From an uncultured Spartobacteria bacterium (GTDB lineage Bacteria; Verrucomicrobiota; Verrucomicrobiia; Chthoniobacterales; JAATET01), in NCBI GenBank assembly GCA_937901895.1, contig CALGTD010000022.1, positions 5,888 to 69,887 on the forward strand: a DNA stretch of 64,000 bases, written 5' to 3'. Position 1 is the stretch's first letter, and every line of letters starts with the position of its first letter. A program made the position numbers and the translations under genes. Below are positions 34,331 through 42,791 of this stretch, piece by piece. The notes under the pieces are model-generated. The model was not told the DNA's origin and did not search any database. It worked only from the letters and a program-made list of their open reading frames with translations.

Positions 34331-36622
34331 TCAGCGGCGGAGGACCTTCACTCGCGCGATCTTCGAGAAATTGCCGTGACCATCAACGGCGCGGATCTGT
34401 GCCACCACGCGGCGTTTGCTGCCTTTGAACCGGACCACGGCCTTCCATGTCGAGCCATTGAATTTCGCCGCCTTGAATCCCCCCTTGCCGGCCTTGTATT
34501 CCACGCGTGCGATTCCGGAAGCGTCGGATGCCTTCCCGCGAATGACCACCTTGCGGGCGCTGGTCCGGATGGTCTTTCCTCCGTTCACCTTGAGGGTCGG
34601 TGCGACGAATTCCCTCGGCGTGACGATGAATGCGTAAGCCGCCCCGGAGTCGAGCGCGGCGTTGGAGGCCTGGTCTCCATTAATGCCGGTGGCGCTGCTG
34701 TCTTCGAAGCGAGCGCCGACGAGAGCCAGCGTTCCATCGATCGCGACGCTGCACCCGAAGCGGTCGTTGGACTGGGTGTTTGACGCCTTGAGATACGCCT
34801 CCTGGAACCATGTCGTGCCGTTTCGCTGAAACACGTAGGCCGCCCCGGAGCTCAAGGCCCCAAGGTTTTCCTGGCTGCCGTTGATGCCAACGGAGTCGCT
34901 ATCCTCGAAATGAGCTCCGACGATCAAGGCGTTGCCGGAGAGTGCCAGAGCGTCGCCGAACTCATTTCCGACACTGTTCGTCGAGGGTTTCAAATAAGCC
35001 TGCTGCGTCCAGTTTGCCGCACCTCGGACGAGCACATACACCGCGCCGGAGTTGGCGGTTCCATCGCCCTGGCTGCCGTTCACGCCGGACGTGGGGCTGT
35101 CTTCGAACGGAGCTCCGACCGCGAGGGAATTGCCGGAAACGGAAACGGCTGTCCCGTATTCATCACCGGCGCCGGCATTGGAGGCCTTGAGCATCTGATC
35201 GAAGCTCCAGACTCCACCTGCCCGCGAGTAGGTGTAGGCCGCTCCCGAGTCGGCGGCGGTGGTATCTTCCTGATACGCGCCGACCGCGACACGATCACCG
35301 GACACGGATACCGCGATGCCAAACCGGTCGTCCGCTCCCGTGTTTGACGCCTTGAGATAGGCCTGTTGCGACCAGGCGTTGGCCACGCGGTGAAACACAT
35401 ATGCGGCTCCAGCTTCGGCCGCGAGGTTGTTGTTCCCTCCGTTCACTCCCGTGCTCGAGCTGTCCTCGAAAGGTGCTCCGACAACGATCGTGTCACCGTC
35501 GATGCTTACTGATGCCCCAAAGCGGTCCCCGGTGCCGGTATTCGACGCTTTGAGATAGGCCTGCTGCGACCAGACTCCCGCTACGCGATGGAAAACATAA
35601 GCCGCGCCGGATGCGCTGGCGCCGTCGTTGTCTGGACCATCGATGCCGGTGCTGCTGCCGTCCTCGGCAGGCGCGCCAATGACGATCGTGTCGCCAGAGA
35701 TCGCCACCGCTTCGCCGAAATTGTCGAGTGCGCCGGTGTTCGAGGCTTTGAGGTAGGCCTGCTGGGACCAGACTCCGTTTTCCCGAATGAACACGTAGGC
35801 CGCGCCGGCATTGTTTGCCGAGTTATCCGCGGCGTTGCCGTTCACCCCCACGGCACTGCTGTCCTCCTCGGGCGCGCCGATCACCGCCGTGTTTCCGGAA
35901 ACGGCGACCGAGGTGCCAAACAAATCGTTCACACCTGTGTTGGATGCCTTCAGGTAGGCGTTCTGCGCCACTGGGTCGATGGTAATCGGATACGTGGCGT
36001 CCCGCTCGTCCACGGAAATCTGAATTCCCCCGTCCGTCGGCGCGAATGTCGCGGGGAGGACCCGTCCCTCCGCATCCCACGCCAGCAGACCGCCGTAGGA
36101 AATGTCGCTGCGACCGTCCGCGCTTTTGAATGTTACGCTCCGGAGGTCCGGATTCACCTCGGGTTTGTGGTCGCCACGAATCGCGAGGCGGAGCGTCAAA
36201 TGGGTCGAGGTCCCTGCCACCGGGCGTCGAACAATGGTCCAGCCCTGCTGCAGCCCGCGGTCGTCATTCACGAACCATTCGCGGACATCCTCACTCCATC
36301 GGTAAACAAGGCGGTTTGCGTCCGCCGAAGGGTGGGCGACCTCGGACTTCGGAAGCTCGGGCGAATCTTCGAAACCGACCGAAAGCAGCTCCAAGCCCCA
36401 GGCTTCGCTGGTGGAGAATCCCCGTCCGTCGAATTCGATGGTCCAGCTCTGACGGACATTTCGCGTGCGATGCCCATCCCCGACCGAGGTGATGTTGTGA
36501 CGGGCGGATTTGTAGGCATCACCGAGGGAGCGGAGATCGTGACCGTGCGTTTGAGCAACTGCCAGGAGCGCGGAAAGAGGAAGCAGACGAGTGAGGAAAC
36601 CGGCAGTTTTCGCAGAAGTCAT
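34331..36622 (-). CDS. secreted FG-GAP repeat protein with seven repeats
   Basis: This exported protein of about 763 residues has a signal region (FLTRLLPLSALLAVAQTHG), an N-terminal domain of about 200 residues (SWTIEFDGRGFSTSEAWGLE), seven FG-GAP-type repeats of about 60-70 residues, each beginning AYLKASNTG..DxFG or similar and containing GAPxEDSSxxG and SGAAYVF, and a C-terminal Ig-like domain (VVIRGKASDASGIARVEYKA). FG-GAP repeats fold as beta-propeller blades and can bind calcium through their acidic loops, so an extracellular binding or adhesion role is plausible. The start chosen is ATG 36622, with a TTG at 36655 as an alternative. Confidence 0.88.
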   Translation of the reverse strand: MTSAKTAGFLTRLLPLSALLAVAQTHGHDLRSLGDAYKSARHNITSVGDGHRTRNVRQSWTIEFDGRGFSTSEAWGLELLSVGFEDSPELPKSEVAHPSADANRLVYRWSEDVREWFVNDDRGLQQGWTIVRRPVAGTSTHLTLRLAIRGDHKPEVNPDLRSVTFKSADGRSDISYGGLLAWDAEGRVLPATFAPTDGGIQISVDERDATYPITIDPVAQNAYLKASNTGVNDLFGTSVAVSGNTAVIGAPEEDSSAVGVNGNAADNSANNAGAAYVFIRENGVWSQQAYLKASNTGALDNFGEAVAISGDTIVIGAPAEDGSSTGIDGPDNDGASASGAAYVFHRVAGVWSQQAYLKASNTGTGDRFGASVSIDGDTIVVGAPFEDSSSTGVNGGNNNLAAEAGAAYVFHRVANAWSQQAYLKASNTGADDRFGIAVSVSGDRVAVGAYQEDTTAADSGAAYTYSRAGGVWSFDQMLKASNAGAGDEYGTAVSVSGNSLAVGAPFEDSPTSGVNGSQGDGTANSGAVYVLVRGAANWTQQAYLKPSTNSVGNEFGDALALSGNALIVGAHFEDSDSVGINGSQENLGALSSGAAYVFQRNGTTWFQEAYLKASNTQSNDRFGCSVAIDGTLALVGARFEDSSATGINGDQASNAALDSGAAYAFIVTPREFVAPTLKVNGGKTIRTSARKVVIRGKASDASGIARVEYKAGKGGFKAAKFNGSTWKAVVRFKGSKRRVVAQIRAVDGHGNFSKIARVKVLRR

Positions 36623-36700
36623 AATTTCAGGAGCCTTTCTACAAGTTTCATACAATACCCGGTTCGCAAGACAAATGTCCGCCGCCGAATTCAGGATGGC

Positions 36701-38089
36701 CTACTTGCCGCGAAACCGTCGAAGGGTCCGCTCCCGCTCCTGTCGATGATCGACGATGGGGAGGGGGTAGCCTCTCACGAGCGACATGCCGTCCGGCGGA
36801 GGCGCGAAAAGACGCGTGGCACTTACGTCGCGCATCTCCGGGAGCCAGCGCTTGATGTAGGCTCCATCGGGGTCGTATCGCTTGCCCTGCGTCCAGGGAT
36901 TTTGAATGCGGAAGTAGGGCGCGGCATCGGCGCCAGTGCCCGCGCACCATTGCCAGTTGAAGTTGTTGATTGCGATCTCGCCGTCGGTGAGCTGCTGCAT
37001 GAACCAGCTTTCGCCCTGACGCCAGTGAACGTGCAGGTCTTTCGTGAGAAACATCGCGACGATCATGCGGGCGCGATTGGGCATGAAACCCGTTTCCCGC
37101 AGCTCGCGCATCGCGGCATCGACGATCGGAAAGCCGGTCTCGCCGTTTCTCCAGCGATCAAAATCCGCCTCCGTGCCCGGCCACCGCACGCCACGATACT
37201 TCGGCTGAAAATCCTGCTCGAGCACCTGAGGCCAGTGCCAGAGCACCTGCATGGAAAACTCCCGCCAAATCAATTCGTTGATGAACGCGTGCACACCTTT
37301 GCGTTCGTCGGCAGGCAGGTCGGAGAGGCTGGCCTGGCAGCGCTCGAACACCTCCCGAATCGACAGAAGGCCAAACCGCAGGTCCTGCGAGAGTCGAGAA
37401 GTCGCCGGAGCGGCAAGGTTGTTCCTGCAGTCGGCATAGCGCGCGATGTCCGTCGCGAGAAACGCTTTCAAGCGTTTGCGGGCGGCGGGTTCCCCGGGTT
37501 CGCGGATCGTGCCGGAAGATGTGAGGTCCCAACCGGCGAGCGAGGGCAGGGGATCTGTCACGCTGGACTCCGGGGTGCGCAGTTTGCGCAGGCGTCCGGT
37601 TGGGCGCGGATGATCGAGCTTCAACCATGCCTTCGAATACGGCGTGAAAACGCGAAAGGGCTCCCCCTTGCCGGTGAGGATCTCGTCGCGCTCGTGGATG
37701 CAGACATCCTTGAAGTCGTAAACCTTCACGCCGATGCGTCGCGCCATTGCGGCGAGCCGCTCCTCCACCTTGCGCCCGAACGGATCCGGATCCCGGTTGA
37801 AAAAGATGGCCTCCGCGCGAGTCTCGACGGCGAGCCGCTCCAGCTCTTCCACGGCGTCGCCGCTTCGCACAATCAAACGGCCTCCGATCCGTTCGAGATT
37901 CTCCGCCAGGGAACGAACGCTGCCGCAAAGAAAGGCTTGCCGGTGCGGTCCGGTCCATCGGTGGTTGCCGCGCCAGTCTCTCCGCACGTAGACGGGAATC
38001 ACGAACTCTGCAGCGCGGGCGGCGGCGGCGAGTGCCGTGTTGTCGGTGATCCGGAGATCGCGGCGGAACCAGTGGATGGCGACCTTCAA
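36701..38089 (-). CDS. phr: deoxyribodipyrimidine photolyase (class I)
   Basis: The enzyme is about 462 residues long. It has the N-terminal antenna-chromophore domain (AIHWFRRDLRITDNTAL, FGRKVEERLAAMARRIGVKV) and the C-terminal FAD domain (NELIWREFSMQVLWHWPQV, GFPIVDAAMRELRETGFMPN, NNFNWQWCAGTGADAAPYFR). It repairs UV-induced pyrimidine dimers with blue light. The frame is open to 38233, but homology begins at KVAIHWF. A TTG at 38089 just inside a heptamer repeat is the nearest possible start codon, so the start is uncertain. It diverges from lpxI. Confidence 0.93.
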   Translation of the reverse strand: MKVAIHWFRRDLRITDNTALAAAARAAEFVIPVYVRRDWRGNHRWTGPHRQAFLCGSVRSLAENLERIGGRLIVRSGDAVEELERLAVETRAEAIFFNRDPDPFGRKVEERLAAMARRIGVKVYDFKDVCIHERDEILTGKGEPFRVFTPYSKAWLKLDHPRPTGRLRKLRTPESSVTDPLPSLAGWDLTSSGTIREPGEPAARKRLKAFLATDIARYADCRNNLAAPATSRLSQDLRFGLLSIREVFERCQASLSDLPADERKGVHAFINELIWREFSMQVLWHWPQVLEQDFQPKYRGVRWPGTEADFDRWRNGETGFPIVDAAMRELRETGFMPNRARMIVAMFLTKDLHVHWRQGESWFMQQLTDGEIAINNFNWQWCAGTGADAAPYFRIQNPWTQGKRYDPDGAYIKRWLPEMRDVSATRLFAPPPDGMSLVRGYPLPIVDHRQERERTLRRFRGK

Positions 38090-38120
38090 ATTTTGGATTT
38101 TGGATTTGGGATTCCGGATT
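38090..38120. repeat. tandem heptamer repeat between phr and lpxI
   Basis: Four and a half copies of a degenerate 7-base unit are seen: ATTTTGG, ATTTTGG, ATTTGGG, ATTCCGG, ATT. This resembles the short tandemly repeated heptamers known from cyanobacteria and other GC-diverse genomes. It occupies the leader region of the divergent phr and lpxI genes and is much richer in A/T than its surroundings. Confidence 0.65.
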
Positions 38121-38140
38121 GATACGAATGGAGATTCACT

Positions 38141-38956
38141 TTGGACACGCCGAAATCGATTTTCCTCATCGCCGGCAGCGGCCGGTATCCGGCGCTGGTC
38201 GCACGGGCTGCCCGCCGGGCCGGCGTCGGCCATGTTGCGATGGCGGCGTTCGAAGGAGAGACCGAGCAGGCCACCGCGGATCTGGCGGACACTGTGACAT
38301 GGATGCGTGTTGGCCAGCTAGGGAGACTGCTCGACGCGGCGAAATCCTCCGGAGCGTCGGGAGCGATCATGGCCGGTCAGATCGCGCCAAAGAATCTGTT
38401 CGATCTGCGCCCCGATGTGAGGGCGTTGATGCTGCTCGCGACGATCAAGGAGCGGAATGCGGAGACGCTGTTTGGCGCGATCGCCGGGGCGCTGGGGAAA
38501 GTTGGCGTCGAGCTGCTGCCGGCCACGACCTTTCTCGAAGACCAGCTTGCCCCGGAAGGACAGATTGCAGGGCCCAGGCTCAAGGCGCGCGAAATCGAGG
38601 ATGCGGCGTTCGGTTTGCGAATCGCCAAGGAAACCAGCCGGCTCGATATCGGACAAACGGTCGTGGTGAAAAACGGAACCGTGCTCGCTGTGGAGGCCTT
38701 CGAGGGAACGAACGAGGCGATCGAGCGAGGCGGACGCGTGGGACGCGGTGGCGGATTCGTGGTGAAAGTTTCGAAGCCGGGTCAGGACCTGAGGTTCGAC
38801 GTGCCTGTCGTCGGCGAGACGACGGTGGAGGTGGCTGCGAACGCGGGCCTTCGCGGAATTGTGCCGGAGGCAGGAGCGGTGCTGTTGCTGGATCGCGACG
38901 CGGTCGCCGCCGCAGCGGAGAAGCGGGGATTGACCCTTTTTGGAGTGAAGCAATGA
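38141..38956 (+). CDS. lpxI: UDP-2,3-diacylglucosamine pyrophosphatase LpxI
   Basis: This 271-residue DUF1009/LpxI protein starts MDTPKSIFLIAGSGRYPALV. It has GAIMAGQIAPKNLF in the N-terminal domain and the C-terminal catalytic domain blocks QTVVVKNGTVLAVEAFEGTN and VPVVGETTVEVAANAGLRGI. LpxI hydrolyses UDP-2,3-diacylglucosamine to lipid X and UMP, the same step as LpxH. The start is TTG 38141, supported by GGAG at 38130-38133 with a 7-base spacer. The stop overlaps the next gene by four bases (ATGA). Together with lpxB it shows that the organism makes lipid A. Confidence 0.93.
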   Translation: MDTPKSIFLIAGSGRYPALVARAARRAGVGHVAMAAFEGETEQATADLADTVTWMRVGQLGRLLDAAKSSGASGAIMAGQIAPKNLFDLRPDVRALMLLATIKERNAETLFGAIAGALGKVGVELLPATTFLEDQLAPEGQIAGPRLKAREIEDAAFGLRIAKETSRLDIGQTVVVKNGTVLAVEAFEGTNEAIERGGRVGRGGGFVVKVSKPGQDLRFDVPVVGETTVEVAANAGLRGIVPEAGAVLLLDRDAVAAAAEKRGLTLFGVKQ

Positions 38957-39942
38957 AGAAGATGCGCGCAGGAGTCGTCGGCACGGGACACATGGGAATG
39001 CACCACGTGCGCGCCTATGCCGACCTGCCCGACTGCGAACTTACGGCCGTCTACGATGCAAACCCCGATGCCGCACGCGCCGCGGCGAAGAAGTTTGGAG
39101 CATCGGTCGCCGGATCGCTGGAGGAGTTTGCGGACATGGTGGACGCGGCGACGATCTGCACGCCCACGGTCACGCACTTCGAGATTGGAAAATTCCTCCT
39201 CGAACGCGGGAAGCATCTGCTCGTCGAAAAGCCGATTGCTGAGAATGCCGCGGACGCGAAGGAACTCGCGCGTCTCGCCCAGGAACGTGGCTGCGTGCTG
39301 CAGGTCGGCCACATCGAACGCTTCAATCCCACGCTGGCCGCGCTCGAGGCGAAGTTGAAAAATCCCCGCTTCCTCGAGGTCACGCGACTCTCGCCATATC
39401 CCGACCGCAGCACCGACATCGGTGTCGTGCTCGACCTGATGATTCACGACATCGAGATCATTCTTCATCTCGTGCGCTCTCCGATCGTGAGTATGGACCC
39501 GGTCGGCATTGCGGTTCTGAGCAAGGGCGAGGACATCGCGAACGTCCGCTTCCGGTTTGAAAACGGTTGCGTGGCCAACGTCACCGCGAGCCGCATCAGC
39601 ATGGATCGCCTGCGCAAGATCCGCGTCTTCCAGGAGGATGCGTATCTCTCGCTCGATTATCAAAAGCAGGACGGCGTGATGCTTCGCCTCGAAGGAAAGA
39701 AAATCGCCCGGGAAAAGGTCGAGGTGCAAAAGGGTGATGCGCTGAGACGCCAGCTCACGTCGTTTCTGGAATGCGCCCGCGACGGCTTGCAGCCACGCGT
39801 TTCCGGGCAGGAGGCGGCGCGTGCGCTCGAGATTGCGCTGGAGATCACCCGGCAAATCGAAGCTGCGGATCCGCGCAAGGAACGAAACCCGGAACTCGCG
39901 CAGATGGTCGAAAAGGGCGGCGATTTGTGGAAGTCGGCGTAG
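38953..39942 (+). CDS. Gfo/Idh/MocA family dehydrogenase in the lipid A cluster (possibly GnnA-like)
   Basis: The 329-residue protein has an N-terminal NAD(P)-binding fold (AGVVGTGHMGMHHVRAYADL), the EKP motif (HLLVEKPIAENAADAKEL) and QVGHIERFNPTLAALE. It is translationally coupled to lpxI, and lpxB follows after 7 bases. Gfo/Idh enzymes of the GnnA type oxidise the 3-hydroxyl of UDP-GlcNAc on the way to amide-linked lipid A, and in Acidithiobacillus gnnA and gnnB lie between lpx genes. A GnnB aminotransferase is not present in this window, so the role stays open. Confidence 0.88.
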   Translation: MKKMRAGVVGTGHMGMHHVRAYADLPDCELTAVYDANPDAARAAAKKFGASVAGSLEEFADMVDAATICTPTVTHFEIGKFLLERGKHLLVEKPIAENAADAKELARLAQERGCVLQVGHIERFNPTLAALEAKLKNPRFLEVTRLSPYPDRSTDIGVVLDLMIHDIEIILHLVRSPIVSMDPVGIAVLSKGEDIANVRFRFENGCVANVTASRISMDRLRKIRVFQEDAYLSLDYQKQDGVMLRLEGKKIAREKVEVQKGDALRRQLTSFLECARDGLQPRVSGQEAARALEIALEITRQIEAADPRKERNPELAQMVEKGGDLWKSA

Positions 39943-39949
39943 CCTGCGG

Positions 39950-41083
39950 ATGAAGAAAATCTGGATCGTCGCCGGTGAGGCGAGTGGAGACGCGCGGGCC
40001 GCCGAGGTGATGCGCGCCGTCCATGCGATCGATCCCTCCGTGGAATTCATCGGCGCAGGCGGTCCGAAGATGCGGCCGCATGCGGCGGAACCGTTTGACG
40101 ACTGGATTGCCGAGGCCGGCGTGCTCGGGCTTTGGGACGTGCTGAAGCACTACGGATACTTTCGGAGAAAGTTCGACCGAATGCTCGCCGACATTGCGCG
40201 GCTCAAACCGGATGCCGTGCTGCTCGTCGATTATCCCGGGTTCAACCTTCGTCTCGCGAAGGCACTGCGTTCCGCGCAACCGGGATTGAAGATTCTCTAC
40301 TACGTCAGCCCGCAGGTTTGGGCGTGGAATCGCGGCCGCATTCCGAAGATGGCGAAATGGCTCGACCTGATGCTTTGCATCTTCCCGTTCGAAAAACCGC
40401 TCTACGAGCAGTCGGGATTGAAGACGGAATTTGTCGGGCATCCGATCGTGCAGCAAATGGACCGAGACCGTGTGCCGGTCGCACGGGATCCGTTGCTGCT
40501 CGGTTTGTTTCCCGGAAGTCGAGAGCGCGAGGTGAAACGCATCTTTCCCGCCATGGTGGGCGCGGCTCGAATCGTCGGGAAATCGCGTGAAGACATTCGC
40601 TTCGAAGCGGCAGCCGCAAGCGAGACACATGCGGACATGATGCGAGCCATGGCCGGCGATGTGCCGATTGAAATTCGGGTGGGCACGGCGCACGAGCTCA
40701 TGCAGCGCGCGGGCGCCGGCCTGGTGTGCTCGGGCACGGCAACGCTGGAAGCCGCGTGTTACGGCCTGCCCTATGCGCTCGTTTACAAGACGGCGTGGCT
40801 CACATACGCCGTCGGTCGGCAGCTCGTGAAGGTGAATCATCTCGGCATCGTGAACATCCTCGCAGGGCGCACCGTTGTGAGGGAGTTCATCCAGGATGCC
40901 GCGACGCCCGCAACCCTCGCCGATGAAGCCCTGCGGTTGCTGAACAACGAAGCTGCGCGATCGGAACTCTCCTCGGAGCTCGAGGCGATTGTCTCCACGC
41001 TGCAGGGCGAAGGGGCCGCCGGACGTGCGGCGAGGGCGATTCTCGACGCGATCGGCGGTTCTGATACGCTGGGCCGTTCATGA
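39950..41083 (+). CDS. lpxB: lipid-A-disaccharide synthase
   Basis: This 377-residue GT19 glycosyltransferase starts MKKIWIVAGEASGDARAAEV, with VDYPGFNLRLAKALR, ILYYVSPQVWAWNRGRI, LFPGSREREVKR and CSGTATLEAACYGLPYALVY. It joins lipid X and UDP-2,3-diacylglucosamine to the disaccharide core of lipid A at the inner membrane. The ATG at 39950 is the clear start. The 3' end overlaps the HIT gene by four bases. Confidence 0.96.
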   Translation: MKKIWIVAGEASGDARAAEVMRAVHAIDPSVEFIGAGGPKMRPHAAEPFDDWIAEAGVLGLWDVLKHYGYFRRKFDRMLADIARLKPDAVLLVDYPGFNLRLAKALRSAQPGLKILYYVSPQVWAWNRGRIPKMAKWLDLMLCIFPFEKPLYEQSGLKTEFVGHPIVQQMDRDRVPVARDPLLLGLFPGSREREVKRIFPAMVGAARIVGKSREDIRFEAAAASETHADMMRAMAGDVPIEIRVGTAHELMQRAGAGLVCSGTATLEAACYGLPYALVYKTAWLTYAVGRQLVKVNHLGIVNILAGRTVVREFIQDAATPATLADEALRLLNNEAARSELSSELEAIVSTLQGEGAAGRAARAILDAIGGSDTLGRS

Positions 41084-41598
41084 GCGAGGGATTTCCAAAG
41101 GATCATCTCGAGTCGCTGTGGTCTCCATGGCGCGTGGAGTATTTTCAACGACCGCCGGACTCGCCGCGTGACTTCCTGCTCGCTGCGGCGAACGCGGCGA
41201 ATGACTCCGAGCATTTCGTGGTTACCCGTCGCAAGACCGCGTTCCTCATGCTGAACCGCTACCCCTACACCGCGGGGCACATGATGGCCGTTCCGTATCG
41301 AAAGGTGGCATGGATGGACGAACTCACTGAGCAGGAATCTGGGGAGCTCTGGGAGCTATGCATTCATGCGCAGAAGCTGCTTCGCGCAGTGGTGAAGGCG
41401 CAGGGCTTCAATGTCGGCGTCAACCTCGGCTCGGCGGGCGGCGCGGGGTGTGCCGAGCACATCCACTTCCACATCGTCCCTCGCTGGGAAGGGGATTCCA
41501 ATTTCATGCCCGTGGTGGGCGGTGTGCGGATCATTCCCGACGCGCTTGAACGCGTCTATCGCGCGCTCCTCGACGCGCAGACCTCCGACGCAGCCTGA
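41080..41598 (+). CDS. HIT family protein, Ap4A phosphorylase-like
   Basis: The 172-residue protein opens with LESLWSPWRVEYFQ, typical of the bacterial diadenosine tetraphosphate phosphorylase/hydrolase subgroup. It carries the histidine triad in GCAEHIHFHIVPRWEGD, with NRYPYTAGHMMAVPYR upstream. HIT proteins hydrolyse or phosphorolyse nucleotide conjugates through a covalent His-NMP intermediate. It overlaps lpxB (ATGA), which suggests co-translation, although a functional link to lipid A is not evident. Confidence 0.9.
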   Translation: MSEGFPKDHLESLWSPWRVEYFQRPPDSPRDFLLAAANAANDSEHFVVTRRKTAFLMLNRYPYTAGHMMAVPYRKVAWMDELTEQESGELWELCIHAQKLLRAVVKAQGFNVGVNLGSAGGAGCAEHIHFHIVPRWEGDSNFMPVVGGVRIIPDALERVYRALLDAQTSDAA

Positions 41599-41621
41599 CA
41601 TCGCGTGGTTTTTGCCGCGCG

Positions 41622-42755
41622 TTACAACCGGTCAAGCAGCCGCGAGAGCACCTTGTTGCTGTCGAAATATTCCTCCGCGAGTCGGCGTGCAGCTTTTTGC
41701 TGGTTTGGGAAATCCTCGATGACCCGTTCACATGCGGCGCGTGCCTCGTCCGGCGTGCTCCATGGGTGCCAGCCTTCGCCACGGGGGAGCAGATCGCCGA
41801 CGCCGGTGTCCTGCACGACGAGCGGCTTTCCCATCGCCGCGTAGCAAACGCTGCGATCGCTGAACCACCCCCCGCGCGAAAGAACGTAGCCGCCCTTGGC
41901 GACGGAGAACTCCGCGGACGATCCGCCGATGTAACTTGCGTAGTGGTCGAGTGTCGCGCAGATCGGACGAGCCTCGGTGAATGTCCATCCGCCGGCGCGA
42001 TAAGGGATCAATTCCTCTTCGTGATAGTGAACCTGCATCGCGAGTTCGATTGGCGCGGAGATGCGGTTCGGGAAATCAATGAGCTTCTGGTATTCCTCGC
42101 GCTTGCCGGTGAACCACTGCTCGCGCCACTCGACGTTTTTGTAGCCCTCCCAGTTTGCGATGCTGGTGAAGCGATCGAAGCGCTCCTGCGGGCGATATGG
42201 CCAGTATTTGAGCACCACCGGGGGCAAGGTCGGAATCCACTCGATCCCGCAATCGGGTGCGAACCGCTGCGGGGAATCGAACCGCGTGCCGACGGTGACG
42301 AAACGGTCGTGCGCGCTGAAGTTCATGTCGCACGCGTAGCATTCGGTCCAGATCTGGGTGAATGCGGGGTCGCCGTCCTGGTAAACCTTCAGCGCCTTCG
42401 GGAACTGCACCGCGGGCGAACGGAAGTGACCGGACGGGTTGAAAAAGATGTCCGCTTCGGCCGCGAAATCGCGCAACACGTCCAGGTCCGGAGCTGTGCC
42501 GTCGATCAGCAGCGTGGCGCGGCCCTCCATGCCGAACGTGCGAACCATCTCGTTCCACCAGGCAACGTTCGCGCTCTCCGCGGGTGGAACCTTGTTCCAT
42601 GCGAGATCGACGCACGCATCGGAAGAGATGTGCTCGATCATCCAGACGTCGTGGCCGAGCTCGCGAAATCCGAGGATCCAGTTGAGCGTGTTCCAGGCGT
42701 TGCCGGCGCCGGCGTAGGGCTGCGCGGAGATCCCTGCGGAGACGACCATTTTCAC
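41622..42755 (-). CDS. glycosyltransferase-like protein A of a divergent pair
   Basis: This 377-residue soluble protein starts MKMVVSAGISAQPYAGAGNA and has a GT-B-like layout: LNWILGFRELGHDVWMIEH near the N-terminus and SDRSVCYAAMGKPLVVQDTG with DLLPRGEGWHPWSTPDEAR near the C-terminus. The latter is typical of the nucleotide-sugar-binding half. It is a divergent relative of the next gene, which shares the C-terminal block. Donor and acceptor are unknown. The GTG at 42755 is the likely start, with ATG at 42749. Confidence 0.72.
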   Translation of the reverse strand: MKMVVSAGISAQPYAGAGNAWNTLNWILGFRELGHDVWMIEHISSDACVDLAWNKVPPAESANVAWWNEMVRTFGMEGRATLLIDGTAPDLDVLRDFAAEADIFFNPSGHFRSPAVQFPKALKVYQDGDPAFTQIWTECYACDMNFSAHDRFVTVGTRFDSPQRFAPDCGIEWIPTLPPVVLKYWPYRPQERFDRFTSIANWEGYKNVEWREQWFTGKREEYQKLIDFPNRISAPIELAMQVHYHEEELIPYRAGGWTFTEARPICATLDHYASYIGGSSAEFSVAKGGYVLSRGGWFSDRSVCYAAMGKPLVVQDTGVGDLLPRGEGWHPWSTPDEARAACERVIEDFPNQQKAARRLAEEYFDSNKVLSRLLDRL

Positions 42756-42791
42756 GCGGAAATTTCTAACGAAGCCGGGTAGTCTGCGGCG

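Noticed and set aside
35588..38122. An 844-codon plus-strand open frame across the FG-GAP gene and photolyase
   Set aside because: It is antisense to two genes with clear domains, and has no ribosome-binding site or recognisable motif.
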